From: JASGCK01 sp031538565 | GTDB lineage: Bacteria > Pseudomonadota > Gammaproteobacteria > Burkholderiales > Burkholderiaceae_C | Length of the DNA stretch: 64,000 bases | Direction of reading: 5' to 3' | Assembly: GCA_031538565.1 (NCBI GenBank) | Contig: JAVKLS010000013.1 | Coordinates: forward strand, 1 to 64,000 | Shown: positions 17,166 to 26,874 of the stretch, piece after piece | Numbering within the stretch: position 1 is the first letter of the stretch | Layout: each line of letters begins with the position of its first letter | Notes under the pieces: model-generated | What the model was told of the DNA's origin: nothing | What the model saw: the letters and a program-made list of their open reading frames with translations, nothing else | The model's database searches: none | Position numbers and translations under genes: made by a program

Positions 17166-17639
17166 TCACTCCCGATGATACGGATGCCCCGCGTTGACCG
17201 ACCATGCGCGGTAAAGCGCTTCGGTCAGCAGCACCCGCGCTAGGGCGTGCGGCAAAGTTAAATCGGATAGCTTGATGCGCTCGTGCGCCGCTTGTTTAAG
17301 TGCGGGATCAAGTCCATCGGGACCGCCCAAAATAAGTGCCACATCGTCCCCGCCCAATTGCCACTGCTTCACTTTGCCCGCCAATTGCACCGTGGTCAGA
17401 GCCGCACCGCGCTCGTCCAGCACCACAACTCTGGGGTTTCGCAGGAGTTGCAGCGCCGCCTCAATACGCGCACGCTCGGCTTTAAAAATAGCCTCTAGGC
17501 CTTGACCCGCACGGGTTTCTGTTTTGACGGTTTTAACTTCTAGCCGCAAATCGTTGGTAAATCGCTTGGCGTAATCATCCACCGCAGTTTGTGCCCAGTC
17601 GGGCAGTTTTTGCCCAACAGCAATCACGACCAACTTCAT
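17166..17639 (-). CDS. rlmH: 23S rRNA pseudouridine-1915 N3-methyltransferase
   Basis: RlmH is a SPOUT methyltransferase that modifies helix 69 of 23S rRNA in whole 70S ribosomes. The 157-residue length is normal. The knot motifs LILGGPDGLDP and LPHALARVLLTEALYRAWSVNAGHPYHRE (last 29 residues) are intact. The start overlaps the rsfS stop by 4 bp (ATGA); rsfS-rlmH is a standard ribosome-linked pair. Confidence 0.96.
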   Translation of the reverse strand: MKLVVIAVGQKLPDWAQTAVDDYAKRFTNDLRLEVKTVKTETRAGQGLEAIFKAERARIEAALQLLRNPRVVVLDERGAALTTVQLAGKVKQWQLGGDDVALILGGPDGLDPALKQAAHERIKLSDLTLPHALARVLLTEALYRAWSVNAGHPYHRE

Positions 17640-18265
17640 GTTTTTTTCGCAAGCACCTTTTTAGCCACTGCTTTTTTAGCGACTACTTTTTTAGCCGCTG
17701 GGTTTTTAGTTGCTGATTTTTTTACATCTGCAAATTTTTTTGCGGGTGTTTTTTTAATTGCAGATTTTTTAGCATCTGTTTTTTTATCGGTTTTCGGTTT
17801 TTTTTCTTTTATCACTTGAATGGGCGCAACAGGCTTGGGGGCTCCGAACTTCATCCGAATAGGTTTGTCACCCCACAAATCTTCGAGGTGGTAATACTGC
17901 CGAATGGCAGGCTGCATTACGTGCACCACGATCGCGTGGCAGTCCACAATAATCCACTCGCCGTTTTCTTCCCCCTCTAGCCGTGGCTTGCCAAAGCCCG
18001 CGTCGCGCACGGCATCGACCACACTTGCGGACAGCGCACGGGTTTGCCGATTCGACGTTCCGCTGGCAACAATGACGCGTTCAAACAAAGCGGTTTGCTC
18101 TTCGGTGTCGAAGACTTGAATGTCCACCGCTTTGACGTCCTCTAGCGCATCGACAATGATGCGCTGCAATTTTTGTACTTGTTTTTTATCCATGACAGCG
18201 CGGGCGGGTGAATGCGGCGCTTTGGGTGCAGGAGTCAATTCTTCGGTAGATTTTTTGGTGGCCAT
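17636..18265 (-). CDS. rsfS: ribosomal silencing factor RsfS with Lys-rich tail
   Basis: RsfS binds uL14 and blocks subunit joining in starved cells. The RsfS core spans about residues 25-135 (VDALEDVKAVDIQVFDTEEQ, then GEENGEWIIVDCHAIVVHVM and YYHLEDLWGD). From about residue 150 to 209 the protein has an added tail of Lys, Ala and Thr repeats (units such as KKVVAKKAVAKK), absent from typical RsfS of 105-130 residues. The tail is encoded by a run of imperfect repeats around 17640-17800. It could bind RNA or DNA, but that is inference. Confidence 0.92.
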   Translation of the reverse strand: MATKKSTEELTPAPKAPHSPARAVMDKKQVQKLQRIIVDALEDVKAVDIQVFDTEEQTALFERVIVASGTSNRQTRALSASVVDAVRDAGFGKPRLEGEENGEWIIVDCHAIVVHVMQPAIRQYYHLEDLWGDKPIRMKFGAPKPVAPIQVIKEKKPKTDKKTDAKKSAIKKTPAKKFADVKKSATKNPAAKKVVAKKAVAKKVLAKKT

Positions 18266-18284
18266 AAAAAATAGGTTGCAGCGA

Positions 18285-18875
18285 TTAGCTGTGGGTATAA
18301 AGATCGTGCGCTTGGATGTATTCGCTCACAGAGGGGATCATTTTCGCCTGAAATTGTGCGTCTTTTAAGCGCACCATCTGACGGATGTCGCTAGAGCTGA
18401 CGGCAAGCGGTGCAAACTCAATCGCTGTGTGCGGAATATCGGATAGGGTCTCACGCAAGCTGCCGCGCAAAGCCACAGCCAAACGCACCATTTTCAAAAT
18501 AGCGGAGTGATCCTTCCACGTTTGAAAGGCGCTGAGCTGATCTTGCCCAATCACCAGCGTGAAGTTGGCACCAGGATGCGCAGCACGTAACTCGGTAAGC
18601 GTATCAATCGTATAGGAAGCACCGCCGCGATTGACTTCGCACGCATCGACCACGATGCCAGGCACGCCGGCAAACGCCAGATTAGTCATCGCCATGCGGT
18701 GGTGGGCAGCGCTTAAATGCCGCCGCTTGTGCGCCGCGTCGCCCGTGGGTATTACGCGCAGCTCGTCGAGTTTGAACTGCGCCATGACCGCTTTGGCAAG
18801 GGCTACGTGCGCCAGGTGCGGTGGATCGAACGCTCCGCCATAAATGCCTATATTTTTTTCGCTACTGTGTGTCAT
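18285..18875 (-). CDS. nadD: nicotinate-nucleotide adenylyltransferase
   Basis: NadD converts nicotinate mononucleotide and ATP to deamido-NAD. The 196-residue protein has the nucleotidyltransferase motif GGAFDPPHLAH near the N-terminus, and SSSDIRQMV (ISSTxIR type) near the C-terminus. The start at 18875 gives an ATGA overlap with hemF; an ATG five codons upstream would lie inside hemF. The order hemF-nadD-rsfS-rlmH-maf forms one leftward operon-like run. Confidence 0.94.
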   Translation of the reverse strand: MTHSSEKNIGIYGGAFDPPHLAHVALAKAVMAQFKLDELRVIPTGDAAHKRRHLSAAHHRMAMTNLAFAGVPGIVVDACEVNRGGASYTIDTLTELRAAHPGANFTLVIGQDQLSAFQTWKDHSAILKMVRLAVALRGSLRETLSDIPHTAIEFAPLAVSSSDIRQMVRLKDAQFQAKMIPSVSEYIQAHDLYTHS

Positions 18876-19804
18876 GGTTTTGCCAGCCAATCTTGAATGG
18901 GTAAAAATTCAGTATACAAGGCAGCCTCTGGCGAGCCCGCCTCGGGCTGATACTGATAGGCCCACGATGCCAAAGGCGGCATGGACATCAAAATGGATTC
19001 CGTGCGACCGCCCGACTGCAAACCGAAATGTGTGCCGCGATCCCAAACCAAATTGAACTCGGCGTAGCGACCACGGCGGTACAGCTGAAACGCTCGCTCA
19101 CGCTCGCCATAAGCTGCGTCTTTGCGCCGATTGACAATGGGCGCATACGCCAGCAAAAACGCATTCCCCACGGCTTGCATTAGGTTGATGCTGCGCTCGC
19201 CCAGCTCAGAAAAATCATCAAAAAAAATGCCGCCAATGCCGCGTTGTTCACTTCGGTGTTTGAGCACAAAATAGTCATCACACCATTTTTTAAAGCGCGG
19301 ATATTTATCCGCACCAAAAGGCGCAAGCGCATCGCTGCAAACTTGATGGAAGTGCACAGCGTCTTCGCGCCGTCCGTAATAGGGCGTTAAATCCATACCG
19401 CCACCAAACCAATTCACAGGCGCCTGACCGTTTGGCTTGGCGGTGAGCATTCGCACATTCATGTGCACAGTCGGCACGTGTGGATTTTTTGGATGAATGA
19501 CCAGCGACACACCCATCGCATCAAAAGGCGCGCCTTGCAATTCAGGGCGATGCTGCGTGGCAGATGAAGGTAATTTGGCGCCACTCACGCTCGAAAAGCC
19601 CACGGCTGCGCGTTCAAACACTGCGCCGCCCTCCAAGATGCAAGTTGTGCCAAAGCCTTGCAGCGGCTCATGCGCGTCCTTTTTCCATGCGTCTGCTACG
19701 AATGGTTGTCCATCAATGCGTGACAGCGCGTCGGTAATGCGCTGTTGCAAGCCCGTGAAATAAGCCGCCGAATCTATATTGCTTTGCTGCATGAGGTTGT
19801 CCAA
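18872..19804 (-). CDS. hemF: oxygen-dependent coproporphyrinogen III oxidase
   Basis: HemF decarboxylates coproporphyrinogen III to protoporphyrinogen IX with O2. Conserved blocks are visible: GAVFERAAVGFSSVSG, HPKNPHVPTVHMNVRM, WFGGGMDLTPYY, KWCDDYFVLKHRSEQRGIGG and YAEFNLVWDRGTHFGLQSGG. The length is 310 residues from a TTG at 19804 (7 bp after the purD stop) or 306 from the ATG at 19792; neither has a strong ribosome-binding site. Use of this oxygen-dependent enzyme fits an aerobic lifestyle. Confidence 0.96.
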   Translation of the reverse strand: MDNLMQQSNIDSAAYFTGLQQRITDALSRIDGQPFVADAWKKDAHEPLQGFGTTCILEGGAVFERAAVGFSSVSGAKLPSSATQHRPELQGAPFDAMGVSLVIHPKNPHVPTVHMNVRMLTAKPNGQAPVNWFGGGMDLTPYYGRREDAVHFHQVCSDALAPFGADKYPRFKKWCDDYFVLKHRSEQRGIGGIFFDDFSELGERSINLMQAVGNAFLLAYAPIVNRRKDAAYGERERAFQLYRRGRYAEFNLVWDRGTHFGLQSGGRTESILMSMPPLASWAYQYQPEAGSPEAALYTEFLPIQDWLAKP

Positions 19805-19811
19805 CTTTTGT

Positions 19812-21101
19812 TTACCTAATCACCGCACGGTGACCAATATCGCGTCTATGCTGCGCGCCTGCCAACTGAATTTGATCGGCGACAGCGTAGGCGTGCATTT
19901 GCGCCGCCTTCACCGTTTGTGCCAGCGCTGTCACGCACAGTACGCGTCCACCCGAGCTCACTAGCTCGCCCGCCTCATTTCGCTGCGTGCCTGCATGAAA
20001 CACTTGCACGTCGTCGTCCACAGCCAAAGCGGGCAGGCCCGTAATGACATCCCCCGTGCGCGGACGCTCTGGGTAACCCTGAGCGGCAATCACAACGCCT
20101 AGCGCCGTGCGTCTGTCCCACTCTAGCTGCACACCATCCAAACGCTGGCTAGTTGCCGCCAAAAGAACGCCCGCCAAATCGGATTTGAGTCGCATCAAAA
20201 TCGGCTGCGTTTCGGGGTCACCCAAACGGCAGTTGAACTCCAAGGTTTTGATCGTGGTTTTGCCGTCTGCATCTTTACCAATCATCAAGCCTGCGTATAG
20301 AAATCCAGTGTATTCAATGCCGTCCTTTGCCATACCTTTGACTGTGGGCACAATCACTTCGCGCAGCGCGCGGGCGTGAATGTCAGGGGTTACCACGGGT
20401 GCAGGCGAATACGCTCCCATGCCCCCCGTGTTGGGACCTGTGTCGCCATCGCCCAGTCGTTTATGGTCTTGCGATGTCGCCAATGCAGTCACGTTTTTGC
20501 CATCCACCAAGACAATAAAGCTGGCTTCTTCGCCCACCAAAAATTCTTCAATCACGATGCGACTGCCTGTGGGTGAACCCGCGCCAATCATGGCATCCAC
20601 CGCCGCGTGAGCCTGCGAAAGCGTCATGGCAACCACCACGCCCTTGCCTGCGGCTAGTCCATCCGCTTTGACCACAATTGGCGCGCCGCGCGTGTCAATA
20701 TAGGCGTGCGCCGCTGCCAGAGCGGCAGTCGTAAATACCTCGTAATGGGCCGTGGGAATACCATGCCGCGCCATAAAGTTTTTGCTAAATGCTTTGGAGC
20801 TTTCTAACTGCGCGGCAGCTTGCGTGGGGCCAAAAATTCGCAGTCCCTTGCTTCTGAATAAATCGACAACACCTTCAGCCAACGGCGCTTCGGGCCCAAC
20901 GACGGTCAATTCAATTTTGTGCTCAAGGGCCCAATCAGACAGCGCATGCATATCGGTGATGGGCAAATTTTGCAAGCGTTTATCCTGCGCCGTACCGCCA
21001 TTACCAGGCGCCACATAAACCATCTGCACACGCGGCGAAGCGGCAAACCGCCAAGCCAATGCGTGTTCTCGACCACCAGCGCCAATTACAAGAATATTCA
21101 T
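19812..21101 (-). CDS. purD: phosphoribosylamine-glycine ligase
   Basis: PurD is the second enzyme of de novo purine synthesis, ligating glycine to phosphoribosylamine with ATP. The 429-residue protein has an N-terminal Rossmann-like start (MNILVIGAGGREHALAWR), an ATP-grasp core (KADGLAAGKGVVVA, EEFLVGEEASF) and the signature NTGGMGAYSPAP, followed by FNCRLGDPETQ. It lies between yebC and hemF on the same strand with gaps of 11 and 7 bp. Confidence 0.97.
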   Translation of the reverse strand: MNILVIGAGGREHALAWRFAASPRVQMVYVAPGNGGTAQDKRLQNLPITDMHALSDWALEHKIELTVVGPEAPLAEGVVDLFRSKGLRIFGPTQAAAQLESSKAFSKNFMARHGIPTAHYEVFTTAALAAAHAYIDTRGAPIVVKADGLAAGKGVVVAMTLSQAHAAVDAMIGAGSPTGSRIVIEEFLVGEEASFIVLVDGKNVTALATSQDHKRLGDGDTGPNTGGMGAYSPAPVVTPDIHARALREVIVPTVKGMAKDGIEYTGFLYAGLMIGKDADGKTTIKTLEFNCRLGDPETQPILMRLKSDLAGVLLAATSQRLDGVQLEWDRRTALGVVIAAQGYPERPRTGDVITGLPALAVDDDVQVFHAGTQRNEAGELVSSGGRVLCVTALAQTVKAAQMHAYAVADQIQLAGAQHRRDIGHRAVIR

Positions 21102-21112
21102 TTGTTTTTTAT

Positions 21113-21835
21113 TTAAAGCACAGCATTGTGAAAAACGTTTTGCACATCGTCTAAATCTTCCAGCACGTCCAGCAGCTTTTGCATTTTGATGGCGTCGTCG
21201 CCCGATAAAACCACGGCGTTATCGGCGCGCATCGTCACCTCCGCCACCTCGGGCGCAAAGCCTTTGGCTTGCAGCGCATTTTTAACGACCTCAAAATCTA
21301 GCGGTGCGGTCAGCACTTCGATTGCGCCATCGTCGCTGCTAATCACATCTTCAGCGCCCGCTTCTAATGCAGCGTCCATTAAGTCGTCTTCATTCGTACC
21401 AGGAGCAAAAATCATTTGTCCTTGGTGCTTAAACTGAAACGCAACTGAGCCCTCCGTGCCCATATTGCCACCGTGCTTAGAAAATGCATGGCGCACCTCG
21501 GCTACCGTGCGCACACGGTTATCGGTCATGGTGTCCACAATAATGGCGGCACCACCAATGCCGTAGCCTTCGTAGCGAATTTCTTCGTACTGAACGCCTT
21601 CTAAGTTGCCCGTGGCTTTGTCGATATTGCGCTTGACCGTATCGGCGGGCATATTGGATGCCTTAGCCTTTTCAATTGCCAAGCGGAGACGTGGATTAGC
21701 TGACGGATCACCCCCCCCCGTGCGCGCCGCCACCATGATTTCGCGCACCACACGAGTCCAAATTTTTTGCCGTTTTTCGTCTTGCCGACCTTTGCGATGC
21801 TGAATGTTCGCCCACTTGGAATGACCTGCCACCAC
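21113..21835 (-). CDS. YebC/PmpR-family regulatory protein
   Basis: The YebC family binds DNA in some bacteria and in others helps ribosomes through proline stretches. The 240-residue product has the invariant start GHSKWANIQHRKGRQDEKR and the DUF28 block AEVRHAFSKHGGNMGTEGSVAF. A run of nine C on the plus strand (21711-21719) encodes Gly-Gly-Gly at residues 39-41 and is a possible slippage site; the frame is intact here. It precedes purD by 11 bp. Confidence 0.93.
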   Translation of the reverse strand: MVAGHSKWANIQHRKGRQDEKRQKIWTRVVREIMVAARTGGGDPSANPRLRLAIEKAKASNMPADTVKRNIDKATGNLEGVQYEEIRYEGYGIGGAAIIVDTMTDNRVRTVAEVRHAFSKHGGNMGTEGSVAFQFKHQGQMIFAPGTNEDDLMDAALEAGAEDVISSDDGAIEVLTAPLDFEVVKNALQAKGFAPEVAEVTMRADNAVVLSGDDAIKMQKLLDVLEDLDDVQNVFHNAVL

Positions 21836-21914
21836 TAACTCCTCAATTACAAAGCCGTGATTGTCGCATCAAGCCATCGCCGCAATGCGTAAAAAACTAA
21901 AGGTTTAGTGCTGG

Positions 21915-22529
21915 CTAAATCCAGTTTTTTTTTGCACGGAAGACCGCCTCGGGATACTCCATCCGTCCTCGGCTGCCGTTGTAGCGTCCAAGTGCCATAA
22001 ACATATTGCCGCTCTCGCGGTCTAAATAGTGGCGCAAAATGACGCAGCCAAAGCGCAAATTGGTTTGCATATGAAAGAGCTTGCTCGCGTCACCATCACC
22101 GATTAGTCGCGACCAAAACGGCATCACTTGCATATAACCCCGCGCTCCCACTCTGGATACCGCGTGTTTGCGAAAAGCACTCTCCACCTGCACCAAACCC
22201 AGCACCGTCGCTACATCTAGCCCTGCACGCCTAGCTTCGTACCAAATCGTTTGCAAAAGCTCCTTGCGCGTGGTGACGTCAAGTCGTTGATTCGTCACCC
22301 TGCCCATTCGCACGGTCATATCCGAAAGCCAGCGCACATAAGCTAGGCGCGAAGCGGTGTCGGCAAACTCGGGCTCAGGCGGTTCGCCCCGCGCTACTGC
22401 TGTTGACAGCGCCGAACGCACGGAGTCCGCCAAAGGTTCTTCGATTTGCGATCCTGCCTGCGCTGCAAGCGGTGCAATCAATGCAAGTGACAGTGCAAGC
22501 ACGCGGCGTCTTTGCACCCCAAGCGCCAT
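21915..22529 (-). CDS. lytic transglycosylase, SLT domain
   Basis: This periplasmic peptidoglycan lytic transglycosylase is preceded by a signal peptide (MALGVQRRRVLALSLALI, then cleavage near AAQAG). The SLT domain has the catalytic Glu in VQVESAFRKHAVSRVGARG, then YMQVMPFWSRLIG and ALGRYNGSRG. The start at 22529 shares one base with the proS stop (TGATG), so the gene is coupled to proS; a longer upstream frame overlaps proS and is not supported. At 204 residues it is a small stand-alone enzyme. Confidence 0.88.
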   Translation of the reverse strand: MALGVQRRRVLALSLALIAPLAAQAGSQIEEPLADSVRSALSTAVARGEPPEPEFADTASRLAYVRWLSDMTVRMGRVTNQRLDVTTRKELLQTIWYEARRAGLDVATVLGLVQVESAFRKHAVSRVGARGYMQVMPFWSRLIGDGDASKLFHMQTNLRFGCVILRHYLDRESGNMFMALGRYNGSRGRMEYPEAVFRAKKNWI

Positions 22530-24274
22530 CACTTCACCCGCTGGCTTAAAAAGGCGATTAGCTCGGTTTGCGGCATTTTGGTAGCGGTTGCGTCTTTGCG
22601 GTGTTGATACTCCACCGTACCTTCTTTTAAGCCGCGACTCGATACCACCACGCGGTGCGGCACGCCAATCAGCTCCCACTCGGCAAACATGATGCCAGGG
22701 CGCTCGCCTCGGTCATCCAAAATCACATCCACGCCGCGTGCTTGCAGAGATTCATACAGCGCGTCGCTCGCCGTTTTTACCGCGGCGTCTTTGGCGTAGT
22801 CGATGGTGCAAATCACAAGCGAAAACGGCGCGATGGCATCGGGCCAAATAATGCCGCGTTCGTCGTGGTTTTGCTCGATAGCGGCGGCGGGCAAGCGCGT
22901 AATGCCAATGCCGTAGCAGCCCATTTCAAATAGCTTGGGCTTGCCGTCCATGTCCAAAAATTTGGCGTCCATGGCTTTTGAGTATTTGATTCCTAAATAA
23001 AAGACGTGCCCCACTTCGATGCCGCGCTCAATAGCGAGCACGCCGCGTCCATCGGGCGACGCATCGCCTGCCACCACGTTGCGAATATCTGCCACGACAT
23101 CAGGTTCGGGCAAATCACGTCCCCAGTTCACGCCGCGAAGATGAAAGCCTTCTTCGTTTGCTCCGCAAATCCAATCCGACATGACCGCGACTTCGCGATC
23201 GGCCACAATTTTGAGAGGCTGCTTCAGACTCAAAGGTCCTAAGTAACCTGGCTTGCAGCCAAAATGCGCAACGATTTCCGCCTCCGTTGCAAATCTAAAC
23301 TCGCTATCCAGTCCCGCAATTTTGCTGGTCTTGACTTCATTCATGCTGTGGTCACCGCGCAGCAGCAATAGCCACACTTGCGATTTCACAACCGCGCCAT
23401 CTTTGCCCAGCTCGTCCGTTGCCAGCACCAACGACTTGACCGTGCAGGCAAGCGGTAGCCCGAGTAACTCTGCCACTTCTTCGCACGTGCTTTTTCCTGG
23501 CGTTGCAATTTTTTGCAGTGCTTCTTTGCACGCAGAAGCCGCACGCGGCGTGGGCGCAATCGCTTCGGCCTTTTCTAAATTGGCGGCGTAATCGCTACTC
23601 GCGCAGTAAACAATTGCATCTTCGCCCGTGGCAGCAATTACTTGAAATTCTTCGGAGAGATCGCCGCCAATGGCTCCGCTGTCGGCAGCGACCGCGCGAT
23701 ACGAAAGTCCAAAGCGGTCAAAAATTTTGCGATACGCGATAGCCATTTTTTGATAGCTGACTTTGGCGTCTTCCGCTGTGCGGTCAAAACTGTACGCGTC
23801 TTTCATCACAAACTCACGCCCGCGCATTAGCCCAAAACGCGGACGGCGTTCGTCGCGGAACTTGGTTTGAATTTGATATAAATTTTTAGGCAATTGCTTG
23901 TAGCTTTTGATCTCCTGCCGCGCAATATCGGTCACCACTTCTTCGGACGTAGGTTGCACCACAAAATCGCGGTCGTGGCGGTCTTTAATGCGCAGCAACT
24001 CCGCGCCCATTTTTTCAAAACGCCCCGTCTCTTGCCACAGCTCAGCGGGCTGGATGACAGGCATGGATAGCTCAACCGCGCCCGCAGCGTTCATCTCTTC
24101 GCGCACGATGCGTTCGACCTTGCGAATCACGCGCAGCCCCATGGGCATATAGTTGTAAATACCGCTGCCCACGCGCTTAATGAGACCTGCACGCATCATT
24201 AACTGATGGCTAACGACCTCGGCGTCGGCGGGCGCTTCTTTGAGTGTGGTGATGAGAAATTGAGATGCCTTCAT
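22529..24274 (-). CDS. proS: prolyl-tRNA synthetase
   Basis: ProS charges tRNA-Pro. The 581-residue bacterial-type enzyme starts MKASQFLITTLKEAPADAEV at 24274. Class II motifs are present: motif 1 region GLRVIRKVERIVREEMNAAG, motif 2 FRDERRPRFGLMRGREFVMKD, and motif 3 GIGITRLPAAAIEQ. The editing (INS) insertion domain lies between motifs 2 and 3. A 32-residue in-frame extension upstream lacks homology. The gene is divergent from rppH across 67 bp. Confidence 0.97.
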   Translation of the reverse strand: MKASQFLITTLKEAPADAEVVSHQLMMRAGLIKRVGSGIYNYMPMGLRVIRKVERIVREEMNAAGAVELSMPVIQPAELWQETGRFEKMGAELLRIKDRHDRDFVVQPTSEEVVTDIARQEIKSYKQLPKNLYQIQTKFRDERRPRFGLMRGREFVMKDAYSFDRTAEDAKVSYQKMAIAYRKIFDRFGLSYRAVAADSGAIGGDLSEEFQVIAATGEDAIVYCASSDYAANLEKAEAIAPTPRAASACKEALQKIATPGKSTCEEVAELLGLPLACTVKSLVLATDELGKDGAVVKSQVWLLLLRGDHSMNEVKTSKIAGLDSEFRFATEAEIVAHFGCKPGYLGPLSLKQPLKIVADREVAVMSDWICGANEEGFHLRGVNWGRDLPEPDVVADIRNVVAGDASPDGRGVLAIERGIEVGHVFYLGIKYSKAMDAKFLDMDGKPKLFEMGCYGIGITRLPAAAIEQNHDERGIIWPDAIAPFSLVICTIDYAKDAAVKTASDALYESLQARGVDVILDDRGERPGIMFAEWELIGVPHRVVVSSRGLKEGTVEYQHRKDATATKMPQTELIAFLSQRVK

Positions 24275-24341
24275 GTGACTTTCTTGCGTAACTTGCGTGA
24301 TAATCGCTCTAACTTTTTGTAACAAATTTGAGGTTTTGATT

Positions 24342-24863
24342 ATGCTAGACCGCGAGGGCTTTCGCCCCAACGTCGGTATTATTTTGGTGAACCAAAGGAA
24401 TCAGGTTTTTTGGGGCAAACGCATACGCACACACAACTGGCAGTTTCCGCAAGGCGGCATCGACAGGGGCGAAAGCCCTGAGCAAGCGATGCTTCGGGAG
24501 CTGCACGAAGAGGTTGGTCTTCGTCCAGCGCAAGTGCAAATTTTGGCCAGAACCCGCGATTGGTTGCGCTATGTAGTACCCGATCACTTTATTCGCCGCG
24601 AGTCGCGTGGCTTTTACCAAGGGCAAAAACAGATTTGGTTTTTGCTCCAGCTCATGGGTACGGACAACGATGTCAATTTGCGTGCCACCGATCACCCCGA
24701 GTTTGATGCATGGCGCTGGCACGACTACTGGGTTCCACTAGAAGACGTGGTGGAGTTCAAGCGTGGCGTGTACGAAATGGCACTGACCGAGCTCAACCGC
24801 TATTTGCCGCGCCAGCATCGCAACAACTACCTGCGCGGCGGAATTACGAACGATCAGCGGTGA
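24342..24863 (+). CDS. rppH: RNA pyrophosphohydrolase
   Basis: RppH removes pyrophosphate from mRNA 5' ends and thereby triggers RNase E decay. The start at 24342 (MLDREGFRPNVGIILVNQRN) follows a GAGG. The Nudix box runs from GGIDRGESPEQ to LHEEVGL at about residues 38-60. The 173-residue length and QKQIWFLLQLMG match the family. The gene ends 8 bp before the convergent liuD stop. Confidence 0.95.
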   Translation: MLDREGFRPNVGIILVNQRNQVFWGKRIRTHNWQFPQGGIDRGESPEQAMLRELHEEVGLRPAQVQILARTRDWLRYVVPDHFIRRESRGFYQGQKQIWFLLQLMGTDNDVNLRATDHPEFDAWRWHDYWVPLEDVVEFKRGVYEMALTELNRYLPRQHRNNYLRGGITNDQR

Positions 24864-24870
24864 GATGCTT

Positions 24871-26841
24871 TTATGGCGCTGCGCTTACCAGCGTCAAGAG
24901 CGCCGCGCCTTCAGAGACTTGGTCGCCCGTCGCGTAGAGCAACTCCCCCACCACGCCGTCCGTCGGTGCGGTGATGGCGTGCTCCATCTTCATGGCCTCC
25001 ATGACTGCCACTCGCTGACCTTTACTCACCTTGTCGCCCGTCTTCACGTCAAACGACACCACTTTGCCTGGCATCGGCGCAGTCAGACCGCCTTGTGCGT
25101 GCACATCATGCTCACCCGTCAGTGATAAATGGTGAATATGCGTGATCGTGGTTGCGCCCTGATCCATAAAAATATGCACATCATCCGCGACTTCACTTGG
25201 TTGCACATAAACCGCTTGCAGACCTTGTGGATGCTCGCGTTGCAACGCCCGAAGTGCAGCGCTTTTATACGGCGCGATCCGCTCCTCACCCTGCATGGCA
25301 AATACAAACTTGCGCGTGCTCTGACCAAACGCACGCCACGCATCCGTTTTTGAAAACGGATCGGCGCCTTCCTGCTTTTGCTCGGTGTTGAGAATGTGCG
25401 TCACCGCGGCTTGAATCGCCACATCGGTTGAAATGGGTTGCTGCTGAAAGAGTACGTCTCTTTCGCGCTCAATCAACGCCGTATCTAAATGCGCTTTAGA
25501 AAATGACGGACTTTTCACCACGTGGCGCAAAAACTGCACATTGGCAGAAAGACCCACGATGTGCGTTTGCGCGAGCGCCCGATCAAGCAGCGCCAACGCT
25601 TGCGCGCGCGTATCGCCGTGAACGATGAGCTTGGCAATCATGGAGTCGTAAAACGGGCTGATGCTGTCGCCCTCGCTCACGCCCGAATCCACACGAACAG
25701 GGCAGCTTACCGAGCCGCGCTCAAAAGCGGTGTGTACGCCATGCTTGTAAACGTGCAGCGTTCCCGTTGCGGGTAAAAAGTTGTTGTCGGGGTTCTCGGC
25801 ACAAATACGCGCCTCGATGGCGTGGCCGTGAATGCGCAACTCGCTTTGCTTCAGCGGCAAGGGCTCGCCGCTGGCCACCCGCAGTTGCCACTCCACAAGG
25901 TCGAGACCCGTGATGGCTTCGGTCACGGGATGCTCCACCTGCAAGCGCGTGTTCATCTCCATGAAAAAGAACTTCATGGACTCGGGTTGGTCATAGGTCG
26001 TTTGCTCGACAATGAACTCCACCGTGCCCGCGCCCACGTAGTTCACGGCCTTGGCAGCGGCCACCGCGGCCTCGCCCATTTGTTTTCGCAGCGCTTCGGT
26101 CATGCCAGGCGCAGGGGCTTCTTCCAACACTTTTTGGTGGCGGCGTTGCACCGAGCAGTCGCGTTCAAATAAATACACGCAATTGCCGTGGGTGTCGCCA
26201 AACACTTGGATCTCGATGTGGCGCGGACGCTGCACGTATTTTTCAATCAACACCGCATCATTGCCAAAACTGCTGGAGGCTTCGCGTTTGCAAGACGCTA
26301 GCTGCTCAGCAAAGTCAGTCTTTGACTGCACGATCCGCATTCCCTTGCCGCCGCCGCCTGCACTGGCTTTAATAAGTACGGGATAGCCGATGGCATCCGC
26401 TTCGCGCTGCAACAGGGTTGGGTCTTGGTCAGCACCGTGATAACCCGGCACTAGCGGTACCCCTGCGGCGCTCATTAGACGCTTGGACTCGGCTTTGAGG
26501 CCCATCGCCAAAATTGCCGAGGCGGGCGGACCAATGAACACCAAACCCGCCGCCGCGCAGGCTTTGGCAAAGTCTTCGCTCTCGCTCAAAAAACCATAGC
26601 CTGGATGCACCGCTTGCGCGCCTGTGTCTTTGGCGGCTTGCAAGATGCGCTCCCAGCGTAAGTAGCTGTCCTTGGGTGCGCTTGCGCCAATGTGCACGGC
26701 TTCGTCGCAAACCTGCACGTGCTTGGCTTGCGCGTCGGCGTCCGAATACACGGCCACGGTTTGGATGCCCATACGCTTCGCAGTGGCCGCAACTCGGCAG
26801 GCGATTTCGCCACGATTGGCAATCAGAATTTTTTGAAACAT
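24871..26841 (-). CDS. liuD: methylcrotonyl-CoA carboxylase biotin-containing (alpha) subunit
   Basis: This subunit carboxylates biotin for conversion of 3-methylcrotonyl-CoA to 3-methylglutaconyl-CoA in leucine breakdown. It has the biotin carboxylase N-terminus (FQKILIANRGEIACRV), ATP-grasp motifs (ASAGGGGKGMRIV, FMEMNTRLQVEHPVTE) and a C-terminal biotinyl domain with the modified Lys in EAMKMEH at about residue 622 of 656. Propionyl- or geranyl-CoA carboxylase alpha subunits look similar, but the neighbouring hydratase and beta subunit favour the leucine enzyme. BirA, needed to biotinylate it, is encoded at 56412. Confidence 0.9.
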   Translation of the reverse strand: MFQKILIANRGEIACRVAATAKRMGIQTVAVYSDADAQAKHVQVCDEAVHIGASAPKDSYLRWERILQAAKDTGAQAVHPGYGFLSESEDFAKACAAAGLVFIGPPASAILAMGLKAESKRLMSAAGVPLVPGYHGADQDPTLLQREADAIGYPVLIKASAGGGGKGMRIVQSKTDFAEQLASCKREASSSFGNDAVLIEKYVQRPRHIEIQVFGDTHGNCVYLFERDCSVQRRHQKVLEEAPAPGMTEALRKQMGEAAVAAAKAVNYVGAGTVEFIVEQTTYDQPESMKFFFMEMNTRLQVEHPVTEAITGLDLVEWQLRVASGEPLPLKQSELRIHGHAIEARICAENPDNNFLPATGTLHVYKHGVHTAFERGSVSCPVRVDSGVSEGDSISPFYDSMIAKLIVHGDTRAQALALLDRALAQTHIVGLSANVQFLRHVVKSPSFSKAHLDTALIERERDVLFQQQPISTDVAIQAAVTHILNTEQKQEGADPFSKTDAWRAFGQSTRKFVFAMQGEERIAPYKSAALRALQREHPQGLQAVYVQPSEVADDVHIFMDQGATTITHIHHLSLTGEHDVHAQGGLTAPMPGKVVSFDVKTGDKVSKGQRVAVMEAMKMEHAITAPTDGVVGELLYATGDQVSEGAALLTLVSAAP

Positions 26842-26874
26842 GACAGTGTGTCTTTCTTTGTTACGCGCCGAGCA

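Noticed and set aside
21711..21719. Nine-C run in the yebC-family gene as a frameshift
   Set aside because: The frame is open through the run and encodes the usual Gly residues, so the gene is intact in this sequence.
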